A stretch of DNA of 64,000 nt from Zopfochytrium polystomum (lineage: Eukaryota > Chytridiomycota > Chytridiomycetes > Chytridiales > Chytridiaceae). Made by a program: the position numbers and the translations under genes. Positions 32,313 to 42,433 of this stretch are shown piece after piece. The stretch covers positions 434,001 to 498,000 of the forward strand of contig JAIVFJ010000005.1 of assembly GCA_025765615.1 (NCBI GenBank). Reading direction: 5' to 3'. Each line of letters opens with the position of its first letter. Within the stretch, counting starts at the first letter, position 1. Under the pieces are notes generated by a model. That model saw nothing but the letters and a program-made list of their open reading frames with translations, was not told where the DNA came from and ran no database searches.

Positions 32313-33650
32313 ATGTCATACTTCTACATTGACGGACACACCGGAAAGGTGCGGTCACAAGTATTCCGGCGTTCCTTTTTGCTAATAATCCGTTTTCACC
32401 CGTGGGAACAAATAGCACGTTGGCTGTGACTCTGCTTGATACAGAAAGCGCCCAGCAACATCGAGTCTTGTCTTATCCAACTTCAAGCTATGTACCCCTC
32501 AAATTCTCTGGTCACGAACTCGCCGAGCGGAAACTCGGTATCTCCGTTTTTCCAACTCGATCCAAACACTACTTCGGCTGCGGACCTCAGTATTCTTCTG
32601 TACCAGCTCGAATCTGCTATTATCCCCGGTCCTATCAAAGTCGATCCTGTGTTGTCCCGCCTTTCGTCGGAGGACGACTTCCTCTCTTTCATCAAGTTGC
32701 AGGAAGGCACTGTGCCCGGATATCCCAACCTTGCCCCCCCGGCCGACGATACCGAGGATGAGTCCCCGGTATCATCTCCGTCCTCGGCGTCGGAAGGAAT
32801 GAGCACCCCAAGCGACGGCCTTAGTGTTCTGACCCCAGACGTCAACAATCCAGTGTTCCAAGAATTGGTGAAGTTCGTTATTGCCCATGGGGCGAACAAA
32901 GTCGTTCCTCAGCACACCGCGGTCCCCAAACAACCAGCGCCCGTATCTCCCAAAATACCTCGAGAGGACACAGCCTCGTACTTCCCCACGCCGGGAATGC
33001 CGAACCCGCTAATCAACCGCGTTGGGGATCCCGGGGTCGTGCCAAGGTCGAAAGATGAACGAAAGAAACTTCGGGAGAACCATCGGCTCTTGGTTTGCTA
33101 CAATTGTGGCGCCACTTCGACACCTTTATGGCGCCGCACCGCGGACCGCAAGCACAGCCTTTGCAATGCTTGCGGACTCTACTACAAGCAGTACCAAGCT
33201 CATCGACCGCTAAACATTCGATCCAAAACTGCGGCCCCCTTGGCAGTCGGCATTGATCACCACCACATCGGCATCTCGACTTGTCCTCCACCGAACGCCG
33301 AGAAGCCGTCCCAGAATGAAACCTTCGCGCCCTCGATTTCCCCTCCGATTTGCGCCGTGGATGCGTGGTCGGGAAGAACTGGGAAGACTCAGATAAGCTC
33401 CCCGCCGCTATCTCCCACCAAAAGGCTACTGAGCGAAAGCGAGTCTCACCCGAACGAGCCGTCGAAGAAAGCGAAGATGCACAAGCCAATTGATGTCGAA
33501 GCAGAAGCGGATGAGGAGCGCATGGATGCATCCTCTGCTAGTCTTTTTGATGCCTCTTTTGATATCTCTTGCCTTTCTCGTGCCGAAGGGATGGAATGGT
33601 TGCGAGTGTTTGAGACCAAATCAGCTCAACTGCGTGCACGTATGCAATGA
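32313..33650 (+). CDS. GATA-type zinc finger transcription factor
   Basis: Sequence-specific nuclear regulator. Exons 32313-32348 and 32445-33650 give 413 residues; exon 1 encodes [12 protein letters not shown] and joins in phase with [10 protein letters not shown] after a 96-nt intron. One GATA finger lies at about 220-250: CYNC, an 18-residue loop containing [13 protein letters not shown], then CNAC, followed by GLYYKQYQ and a basic tail. The 18-residue loop is the second fungal GATA class. The N-terminal half is Ser/Pro/Asp-rich, as in activation regions, and a basic patch (PSKKAKMHK) near residue 345 could be a nuclear signal. The short C-terminus is leucine-poor. An alternative start is the ATG at 32490, which would drop exon 1. 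Its targets (nitrogen, light or iron genes in other fungi) cannot be told from sequence. Confidence 0.9.
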
Positions 33651-34386
33651 TTCTACTCCGTTTTTTTGCTTTACTATTTTGCGAAGTACTGTTGATGAAT
33701 TTGGAATAAGGAATTCAATTCTTACTGATCATTTAACGCAAACTGCACGGTTGAGAGGGCTTTGTTCATCGAAAGAAATGATACCTACCGCCAGCGACTG
33801 GCAGCGCTTGGAAAATTTGCCAACAGAATGTGCTCTAGACACTTAGGTGGGTAACCAATCTAACCACCTACCAAGAAAATACAAATTTCTTTCCAAGAGA
33901 AAATTTTAGCAAGCGTTAGAGTAAGGCCGACGGGAGGTGCAGGGGGAGTCGTCGGCGGGGTGGGCGCCGAACCAGTCGCGGGCGAAGCCGTGGAGGACGG
34001 GCGAGAATTGTATGAAGGAACCGCCGGCACAGCACGCGAGGAGGCTGGCAGCACCTCCACACTGTAAAATCGTCTAAGAAGGCAACCGAACCAACCTCAT
34101 GGAACTTCTGTTGAGCGCGTTGCTGGATAAGCCCTCACGACTTGGCAAAGGCAGCGGGGGGAGGCACGTCCACCGCATCGACAGCATTAATTTTTTTTTC
34201 CTGTCGTCCACTCTTATCGATTATTGTAAGCTTGCATTTGGTCTCTACTGATCAAGATGCTCACCCCTTCCAATCTTCACACACTGTTGAAGTAGCGACT
34301 GGTTTTTTTTTAATTTTTTTGAGTTCTTTCTGGCGCACGGCGTCCACGCGCATTTGATACTGATAATGATATATGTTTATTCACAT
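33651..34386. other. Intergenic between GATA and FKBP genes
   Basis: A proline/serine-rich minus-strand frame (34060-33860) and the DNA upstream of it have coding-like composition. No start or splice pattern gave a convincing protein, so no gene is called. Confidence 0.35.
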
Positions 34387-36362
34387 TCAACGAAACATTT
34401 TTGCATACATTTTTCGATCCTTCTCATCGTACTTTTTGATTTCGACTTGAATCTGCCGTTGCAATATTTTCAGATTCCCGTCCGCTCCATCCAGCTCAAT
34501 CGCTTTCTCAACGTCTCGTTTCGCGAAATCCAGTTCCACTCGTTTCAGGTGCGCTTGCGCTCTACGGTAAAGCGCTTTGACGGAAGTTGGTGAGATGGAC
34601 AAAGCCTACGTAAGGAAAATATTCATCACTGGTTAGTATTTCGCCCGTGTTTGCACGCACCAGACACAACCATTACCTTGCTAGCTTCATCAATTACTTT
34701 ATCGAATTTATCCGCCTTGAGATAGCACGCGGCCAGGTTCAGGTGTGCCGTGAATTTGATTGGATCGACCTGTGCCTTCTCCTCGGAAGACAAGTTCTGC
34801 TCGTACTGGAAGAGCTTAACAATCTGTGGATGGAAAGGTCCGGAATGAGAAGTGAGGATTCATTCACTGTTTACGTATTGCAAACAATTTAAGCGCACTT
34901 ACTGCTTCGTATTTGCGAGCGGCAGATCTGCTCTTCCCGTCCTTGAAATAGGCATTTCCTTGCTCCTTGTACAATTTGGCCTTTTCGATTTTCTCGCTCT
35001 TTGTCATTTCGTACGTGTCCTTCGCTTTCGTCATGTCCACGAGCTCAATGTCGAATTCAAGGTTATGAGCTTGACCGAGCCCTTTCTCTTTGGTGAGAGC
35101 AGCCCCGTAGCCCCAGTCAGATGATGCAGACACTTTCGCATGCTCGCCCTTCTTCATGGTTGTAAGAACCTGCTCCACAGCCTCCGGTAGCTCGTTTTGA
35201 CCAAGAACAAAGGACGTCGGTTCACTACAGTCCAAGAATACAGTACCGTCCGGCGTCGATCCTTTTACTTTGATCTGCACAGTCGCTCCGTCTTTTGGTT
35301 TCTCCCAACCGGAGCCTTCCTTTAACAGCCGCTTCACGGCACTTCGTCCAACCGATCCTTCCAGCTCTTCCACCTCGGTCCACCCGTGAATTGAGAGCTC
35401 GTACACGACCGTTGCGTCTTCCATGAATCCGGGAACGGGCGGGTGGTGAGGGTGTGGGACGGTAAGGACGGCAACGTCACCTCCCGACGCTCCGTCCTTC
35501 TTAAACTTTTTCAGGGCGTCCATGAAGAACGGAGGGGTCGTTTCGTCAGGCGAGCCAACAATCATAGTGGTCGAGTCCACCCGCTTGACTATTTCGTTGT
35601 TGATCTTCATCGTGTAGCCAACTGCCATGCAAGAAAAAAATTAGTGTGTGTGGGAAAATGACAACTACAACGAGGTTTTTACTTACGAGAAACTTCCCAA
35701 CCGTCTTTGGGCTGCTGCCACGCACCCGGGACTTGCTTGATGAATTTGAGGGTCACTTTCCCGTCCTTCGTGAGCGCGTTTACGTTCTTCCAGCTGATGA
35801 GTTCAACCTCGAATTCAAGAGTGGAGTTGGGTGGAATTTTTTCCCCAGCGCCAGATGCTCCGTAGCCGTATTCCGGTTTGATTGTAATTAGTGCGCGTTC
35901 GCCTTTCTTCATGGTCGGAATGGCGGCATCCCATCCTTTGATAACTTGACCTGTGTTTGAGGTACGTCAGTGTGAGATGCTCGCCCAGGGTAGCGCCAAA
36001 ACAAGTGAACGTGGTGCAAACGGCTTACCTTTGCCAAGAGTGAACGAGAAAGGGTTGGTTCGGTTGTCGTTTCTGTCGAACTCGGGGCCCGCCATTTCCT
36101 TGCCCTCCTCTGCGAGTCGACCAATGTACGTGACGTGGACCTCGTCGCCATTTTCCGGCTTTTCCCATCCCTCGCCTTCGGCCAGGACCTTCTTGGTGAC
36201 TCCGCCGTCCTTCGTCACGGTAATTGTCTGACCGACCTTGGCCACCTTGGCGACTGGGTTGTCTTCGTCGAGGTCTTCCATTTCTACGTCGTCGGGGCCT
36301 TCAAAGTTGGCGGCGGTGGTTTCCTCGTCCACGTCGTTGTTGAATGGGTCGTTCGAAACCAT
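34387..36362 (-). CDS. Large immunophilin: three FKBP domains plus TPR
   Basis: Peptidyl-prolyl isomerase/co-chaperone of the FKBP4/5 and plant ROF type; relatives bind Hsp90 through the TPR. Exons 36362-36029, 35950-35687, 35621-34903, 34823-34677 and 34605-34387 give 560 residues. Order: acidic N-terminus; FKBP domain 1 (about 60-165: GDEVHVTYIGRL, PFSFTLGKGQVIKGWDAA, GERALITIKPEYGYG, STLEFEVELI); domain 2 (about 185-290: GYTMKINNEIV, diverged); domain 3 (about 305-400: ATVQIKVKG, SDWGYGAA, NLEFDIELVDM). TPR helices follow (about 415-540: KLYKEQGNAYFKDGK, HLNLAACYLKADKFDKVIDEASK, VKALYRRAQAHLKR). Domain 1 keeps the aromatic pocket (Y, F, W, Y) and is likely the active one; domains 2-3 look degenerate. 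It is divergent from the NR2C2AP-like gene, 217 bp away. Confidence 0.9.
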
Positions 36363-36579
36363 TGCTGCGAGATTAATTCCAATCGGGTTTTCGAGGTTTG
36401 CTGTTTTAGCGGTAGCCGCAGCGCTGATTAGTCCACTGGTTGCTGATCGGACCTCTGGAATGGGCGCGCCTTTTTATGGGAGGGCCGAGGAGACAAGCGA
36501 CAGAACCGAATGGAAAGGCTGCCTTCCCCACCCCACCATCGAACCAAATCGAACAACCATTGGGTTCAGCCAGACGGAC

Positions 36580-37174
36580 ATGTCGGCCCAGAGATCGCTG
36601 CTCGTGGGCAGCGGCAGAATGCCCGACAACCCGCTTCGCATCAAAGTCAGCTCGGTCCTGAACAAAGACACCAAGAACTTTGGAAAGCAGCACCTCGTCG
36701 ACGGCTCGGATGAAACCTGCTGGAACTCGGACCAGGTGACATACCCTCGTCCTTCCTCAGCGTTCTTCCTCCAAATGCACTCTGGCCCACTCCGAGCTGA
36801 ACCCGTCGAGACAGGGTTCTCCGCAATGGGTTTCGGTCGAGTTTGAAAACTCGGTAAATCCGACTTCTTTGGTGCTGGTGTTCCAAGGAGGCTTCGCTGG
36901 CCGCGAATGCGAGATTTTCGCTCAATTCGCAGAAAGGACGTGGGAATCATTGCGGATGGTGTATCCACAAGATTCCAACATGGCGCAGATAACTTTTGTT
37001 CCTTCGTTTATTTTTCATCTAGCACGTCGACTACTAACTCTTGTCTCACTACACAGCTTTGATTTGTGGGAAGGTAATTTCCCCCAGTCGGTCTCGGGCA
37101 TAAAAATTGTCTTCCACAACAGCTCCGACACGTATGGTAGAATCACACTGTACAAACTGGACATTGTCGAATGA
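36580..37174 (+). CDS. NR2C2AP: NR2C2AP-like protein (F5/8-type discoidin fold)
   Basis: Small protein similar to animal nuclear receptor 2C2-associated protein, a galactose-binding/discoidin-like beta-sandwich of unclear function. Exon 1 36580-36735 and the exon from 36815 are joined by a clear 79-nt intron. Matching features are VSSVLNKDTKNFGKQHLVDG, DETCWNSDQGSPQWV, LVLVFQGGFAGRECEIF, and at the end IKIVFHNSSDTYGRITLYKL. A second intron is expected at about 36988-37056, where a perfect branch site (ctactaac) and acceptor (acacag) exist. No GT donor is in phase, yet the frame reads through without a stop. The product is 171 residues if unspliced, or 148 if 69 nt are removed. Confidence 0.8.
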
Positions 37175-37495
37175 GAGGAAGAGTTCGTAATGGAACTGCG
37201 CCTTTTTTTTACTTTCGGGCAAGGCGTGAATAAAATATGCATTTCTCAAGTGCAACAGCGCACTTTCACTTCTCTGGTGCGCCTGCTAATGGACTGCAGC
37301 CTTTTTCTTATAATAGTAAGAATGGGAGAAGCATTTTGGAGGTGCCGCCTTCGTTCATTCGCACCCCATATTTTCCCTGATTCTTTTCTTTTTTTCTTTA
37401 TTTTTTTTCTTTCCTTGTTTGTGAACCAATGAAATGTCCAGACACATTGGGAAGGAGCCACCCACCTCCTCCACCCAAGAATAACAAATTTCCAA

Positions 37496-37496
<1 letters not shown>

Positions 37497-37541
<45 letters not shown>

Positions 37542-37575
37542 GAGAGAGAAAAAAAAAAAGAAAAAAAAAAAAAAG
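37497..37575. repeat. GA microsatellite and A-run
   Basis: About 20 GA units are followed by runs of A, just upstream of the first visible exon of the SH3 membrane protein gene. Confidence 0.9.
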
Positions 37576-37596
37576 AAGGAACGCTGAAACTGGGAC

Positions 37597-39673
37597 ATGA
37601 CGGATGTGTGCATCGCCCTGACGGGCTCCAACAGGTAAGGAGCAGAGCCGAGAGGTAGCGGTGGTTGGGACTGGCTGACTGGATGGGACCACAAACGTGT
37701 ACCTAAAATGCACCCGCCTCCTCCTGCTACCTACCACCCACCTGCAACCCCAAAGCTGTGACATGTACTCGAATCAGGCCCTCGATCTGACCAGGCTTGC
37801 TGCCGATTCAGCGAGGAACAAGAACTCGACTGGGATTTCGTACGGCTCTGACAGCATCAAGGACGTCACCACATTCGATGCCTGGGTCAACTCATCTGCG
37901 CGAGACATCACTGGATACTTCTACACCAGTTTCTCAAACCCAAACTGCTCCGGCGTGACGGTGAGTGGCCCGTGTCCCGTGTGCCTGGTTTATACTGACC
38001 GACCCTTACCCAGCCCTCGTCCGTCACATTCCGCTACCTTTCCACTCTGCTTTGTGTCCAAACCGTTTTATTCGATTCGACACCTCTCGCAGCCACTCCC
38101 AACGTTAACGGGTGCGCGCAAAATGTTCAGAACCCCACACCGACTATGTGCTCGGACGTCTGCAGCGCTTTCGCATCGTCGTATTTGGGCGTCCTCAGCA
38201 ACACTTCATTTTGCAAATTCAGCAATTCCTACATTAACCAAGCCACTGCGAACTACAATGCTCTGTGCAAGTAAGACTTCTTCTTTTAAGGTGTGGATAT
38301 GTGGGCGTTAGCTGATCGTTCGTCCTCAGAGCGATGAGCGATGGCACTTACGCTTCCCCGACGGCCAACTGCACTTCAGGCAACACGTGGGATGCCACGT
38401 CCTGTGGTTATGGGCTGGACAAGCTCGACCAAGCTCGTGCATACTGCAAAACATCAGCTGGCCAGGCAGACTCCTGCTGTAAGAGGGTGTCGACTGGTGC
38501 GATCGTGACACCAACTGCGTCCTCGAGCCCTTCAGCCTCCAGCACTCCCGTCGACAGCGGATCAAGTTCTAATCCAGCCCTCATCGGCGGAATCGCCGGC
38601 GCCATTTTGGTGCTGGTGATCGTCGCAGTTGCAAGCGTCTTTATATTTATCCGAAAGCAAAAGAAAGATGCCAAGAAGAAAGAGGAGGACGCAGCTCGCC
38701 GACAGTTGGACCGCCTTGAGGCCGCAGTCTCGGAACAGTCAAAGGCGGCGGTGGTCGCCGCTGCTGCCGCCGCTGCCGCCGCCACCGTGACGAATCACAA
38801 CACCTCCTCAACCGGTTCGGAAAACGTGGTAGTTGAGTCTGGCGCCTCCTTCAACGAGACGACTTTCGGCGCCGTGTGGAAAGTAATCACCGCGTACGAG
38901 CCTCAGATAGATGACGAAGTCCGCCTCGAAATTGGTCACGAGGTTGCTCTCGAAACTGTGTATAAGTAAGTGTCGCAAGTTGGTTTACCCAAGAAAGTGA
39001 CTATAACCACCCTGAAACTTCCCCATTTGATAGCGATGGCTGGGCTCGTGGTGTCAATCGATCGACGGGCGATGCGGGGTATCTCCCTATGGCGTGTCTT
39101 GCCCCAGCATCTTCCGCGGCAGCAACGGGAAACTCGCCGAGCTCACCAAACCTTACTCACGTTCTGACTATGACGAACCAACCACGAACATTCTCAGCAT
39201 CGGTTGGCGGGGGCGGAACAGCGTACCCATTCTCGGCCCTCAGCGGGCCAACCGTGATTTCAGGCGTCCCAGTCGGACAAACCATCTATGTTGCACCGTC
39301 TATCGCTGGTTCGGTCCCTCACAGTTCGTCCACTATCACGTCCTTCTCCAACCCCCTCGGCGGTGTTATCGGTGCATCCGCCGCCTCCTCTGAGGCGGGA
39401 GGGCATAATCCATCACTTTCCTTCACTCAAAGCAACACTGTGTCGTCTCGACTCAACGTGGTTCCACTGGTCGGAAACGGGACTGTGGTGTCGGCGTCAC
39501 AATCATCCACCATATCCGGCTCGGGCTCGGAAGATGGAGGGCCAGACAGAGCGTCGTCGCCCACTTCGCCGTCGTCCGATGGGCGGTCAGGCGCAAAGGA
39601 TTACGCGCGTGGCTCCTTTGTGGTCGCTTCGAGCGATTCCTTCGACTCTCCGCTCGACGGTCTTTCTCGCTGA
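37597..39673 (+). CDS. Single-pass membrane protein with extracellular Cys-rich domain and cytosolic SH3
   Basis: Likely cell-surface signalling or polarity protein, in layout like yeast Fus1 (ectodomain, one helix, SH3). Exons 37597-37634, 37756-37960, 38014-38270, 38330-38965 and 39034-39673 give 591 residues. The N-terminal half has paired cysteines and N-glycosylation sites (VCIALTGSNSC, NPNCSGV, MCSDVCSAF, NTSFCKFSNS, SCGYGLDK, DSCCKR). A Ser/Thr/Pro stalk follows, then the helix PALIGGIAGAILVLVIVAVA (about 255-275) and a basic stop-transfer (RKQKKDAKKK). Next come an Ala-rich coil, an SH3 domain (about 345-400: WKVITAYEPQIDDEVRLE, DDGWARGVN, GDAGYLPMACL; the Tyr in CLAPA or equivalent is absent) and a disordered Ser/Gly tail. 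No signal peptide precedes the ectodomain, so a 5' exon is probably missing from this model; upstream DNA is a GA/A repeat. Confidence 0.75.
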
Positions 39674-40250
39674 CGCTCATTCCTTTGGCTGCTCAATTTT
39701 GCTTCTTTTCCCAGTAACGCTGGTTTCTTTCGTGATGCGCGGGGAACCTCCTTTACTTAAAAACTTCTGTTTGTTATATTACCTCTCTTCGATGTTCATG
39801 TGCGCTATGTCACGAGCTTGCCCTTGGCCCTCTTATTTCCATGACTGTATTCGATGCTAGAGGCTCGTTGAAACCAAAGGTGTCTATTATCAAACTGCTA
39901 CGTTGCCTCGTTCTTCAATCGCTGAACGCTGAATTGGTAGGCTTTGGTTGAAGTAAAATCTGCAAGAAATGGTTCGTGATGGCCTGCCCATTTGCTTGTC
40001 AAACGTTTTGGGGAACGTCTGTAATCACGTGGAAGCACTACGTTTGAACAAAAGTACCAACTGGAAGGGCTTCGGTTGGTCGAAGCATCTCATGCTTGCG
40101 AATAGACAATGAACGTTTGAGAAAGACCATACAGATGCAATCCTCCAACCCATCATTTTGTGATTGGGGCCATTTTGCTGAAACGCGTTGTTTCTTATCC
40201 TCGACCCCCACATCAGCTACAAACCTATCTTTCTGAGGGCGTCTCCCGCC

Positions 40251-40422
40251 CAATGGACCACTTCCAAAAATCAACGCATTTCACAAAATGCGCCAGACAC
40301 ATTTGCTGTCATAAATGGAGTGACAGGGAAGGGGATAAGACAGAAAACTGATGACATTTGCAACGACAAATGTGTCTGACGCATTTTGTGAAATGCGTTG
40401 ATTTTTGGGGAGTGGTCCAATG
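40251..40422. mobile_element. MITE-like element with about 55-bp terminal inverted repeats
   Basis: The left end (caatggaccacttccaaaaa...) and the reverse complement of the right end (cattggaccactccccaaaa...) agree over about 55 bp, with a few mismatches and one small gap. The arms enclose about 60 bp with no coding capacity. Each arm itself contains an internal palindrome (gcatttcacaaaatgc). Size and structure fit a miniature inverted-repeat transposable element. A target-site duplication was not certain. Confidence 0.7.
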
Positions 40423-40529
40423 CAAGAACAAAATAGTATAACAGTGGTATGAGTTTTGATTTTATTTTGAGGTTGGAGTTGAAGGCTCCCTGAGGACGCG
40501 CTCATAGTAAGGGTCTGCTCGCGCCAGTG

Positions 40530-41651
40530 TCAGTTTGCAACTCTGGACCAACCACATGCTAGAAATAAAAAAAAATAAAAAAAAGTGAAGCGCATACCGA
40601 CTACGGTCTCCCGAGGTGTTGACGACGCAAGCACGGCAACAGCACCGACTCCCGCAATAGCGGCCACTTGCGCCGTCATACGAGCGTTGATGAACTTTTG
40701 TGAGGTAAAAATGTCCCTAAAGTCAGAAAAGAAAGCAGAGCAAATTGTCAGTGCCTGTTCGGAAGTTTCAAAATAAAAAAAAAATAAAAAAGAGAAAAGA
40801 GAAAAGAGTCGACTCACTTGCGAGCAAAATTGTACGCCAGTGTTGTTCCCAAGATCCCAAAGTATGACGCCGCGAGAATCTCAAACTGGAAGGAGCGCAA
40901 TGGTGGTGAGAACGATATCGAAAATTATTTTCTTGGAGGACCGGACCACGAAACCGAAAAAAAGAAAGAAAGATATTGAAATTCGTCTGTCTACCCACCC
41001 TATTCTTGTACAAAGTTCGGCGGAGCGATTCCCAGTTGCGTGCCTCGCGGCTCTCTTTAATGAGGCTCAGCTCGTCCTCGTGCGTGACAGAGAAGCGCAT
41101 TGCAAAGGCGCGGTCCGCTTTCATGGCGGCGCGGTCGGTGCCTGTGAAGAAGCCGCCCATGACTGCCGAGGAGACGATGAAGACCTTGAGACATCGGGAC
41201 GCGGAGGAAGATGTGGACACAGGAGAAATAGAGAAGAGAATAGAGAAGAAGGTCACCGTGTACAAGGCGGTGGTTTGTTCAAATCGTGATCAGAGACTGG
41301 GCCACTTTAACGGGCAAGAAACATGGGCGAAAGTTTCACGGGATTTTCGGGGTACCTTGAAAGGGAAGGTGAGCGACCTGTATGCGGGCAGGAATTTTTG
41401 CGCGAGGAGGCTTGCACCAAGGAAAGTCGAGCCGACGATTGTGCCCATTGTGACACCCTCTTGCAGGACGTAGCCGTGAATTTTTTCCTAGGACGGGGAT
41501 GGGTTTTGAGAGTGCAAGGTTAGGAGGGGCAGCCTTGGGGGTGTGCGAAGGACAGAGCGAAGCGGGCGCCGACCTTTTCGAGCTGGCGGAGCCTGTGTGC
41601 CTCCATGTTTTCGCTGAAGACAACGTCGTCCGAAGCCATTGCCGAAGACAT
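40530..41651 (-). CDS. RCF2: Rcf2/HIG1-type mitochondrial inner-membrane protein
   Basis: Probable respiratory-supercomplex factor, associated with cytochrome c oxidase in yeast. Exons 41651-41574, 41487-41356, 41184-40999, 40885-40818, 40716-40598 and 40558-40530 keep phase and give 203 residues, close to yeast Rcf2. It has four hydrophobic segments in two pairs: VTMGTIVGSTFLGASLL with PAYRSLTFPFKVF; then SAVMGGFFTGTDRA; later FEILAASYFGILGTTLAYNF; and QKFINARMTAQVAAIAGVGA. The last matches the HIG1-like QKIVQARMYAQ region of Rcf2. An N-terminal MEAHRLRQLEKEK also fits. The upstream region carries a GACA microsatellite. The 39-nt last intron is the shortest in the window. Confidence 0.75.
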
Positions 41652-41810
41652 TGTTGCTGAGTTTGCCTTTTTTTTTCTTTCTTTGGCGGGGTGGAGGGAA
41701 CGCGGTGTGTTGTTGGTTCACGGTGGACCGACGGGGGGGCCGGCCTTTTTTTAACAACACCGACAGGATGGACAGCCAGACAGGGGTAGAAGGAGAGACA
41801 GACGGTTGAA

Positions 41811-41874
<64 letters not shown>
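41811..41874. repeat. GACA tetranucleotide microsatellite
   Basis: About 15 uninterrupted gaca units lie 160 bp upstream of the Rcf2-like start codon, within its probable promoter or 5' leader. Confidence 0.95.
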
Positions 41875-41875
<1 letters not shown>

Positions 41876-42433
41876 TAAACAATTGAGGAAGGAAGAGGAG
41901 GCGCGCTTGGTGACTCACGATCAACCACTTTACATACAAACATCCTCGGACGCAACGACGAGGCGCCTATCCCCGACTTGGTGGGTGTCCCCGATACCCT
42001 CGGAAGTTCCCGCTCGACTGCGACCCTGTGCCGAGTCTCGGAGAGAATATGGATGATGCCTTCTGTTCATTTCTCGATTATTTCTTCTTTCTTTCTTTTT
42101 TTTTTCGACAGTAAGTTAGTAGTTCACGCAACCGCCCACCACTCGCCCAAGCGACAAGTATCTTCAGTGATGTGCATGTAAATCAGGCCTGTAATCGTTC
42201 GAAGGTTATCGGAGGATGGGCGCGTGAACTGTAAACGTTTATTGCGCACTAGGGAGGATTCTCCCCGACCACGCTCAGGCACGGACAAAGCCTCTCGACT
42301 GGTCACAACCGAAAGAAGAAAAAAAAGGGGGCAAAAACAGCGTGAGCATGAACAAGAGAAACCCTACTTGGGCGAGCCGCTCCATCCCTCCCCGAATAAA
42401 CCATCGACAGAAGCAGCCTGCTACACCCCGGCT

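Noticed and set aside
33860..34060. Proline-rich minus-strand frame between GATA and FKBP genes
   Set aside because: It has coding-like composition, but no start codon context or phase-consistent exon chain could be found.
37601..37764. Minus-strand Ser/Leu-rich frames opposite the GA repeat as membrane proteins
   Set aside because: They are direct translations of simple repeats.
41751..41955. Cys/Val/Leu-Ser repeat protein on the minus strand
   Set aside because: It is a translation of the GACA microsatellite.
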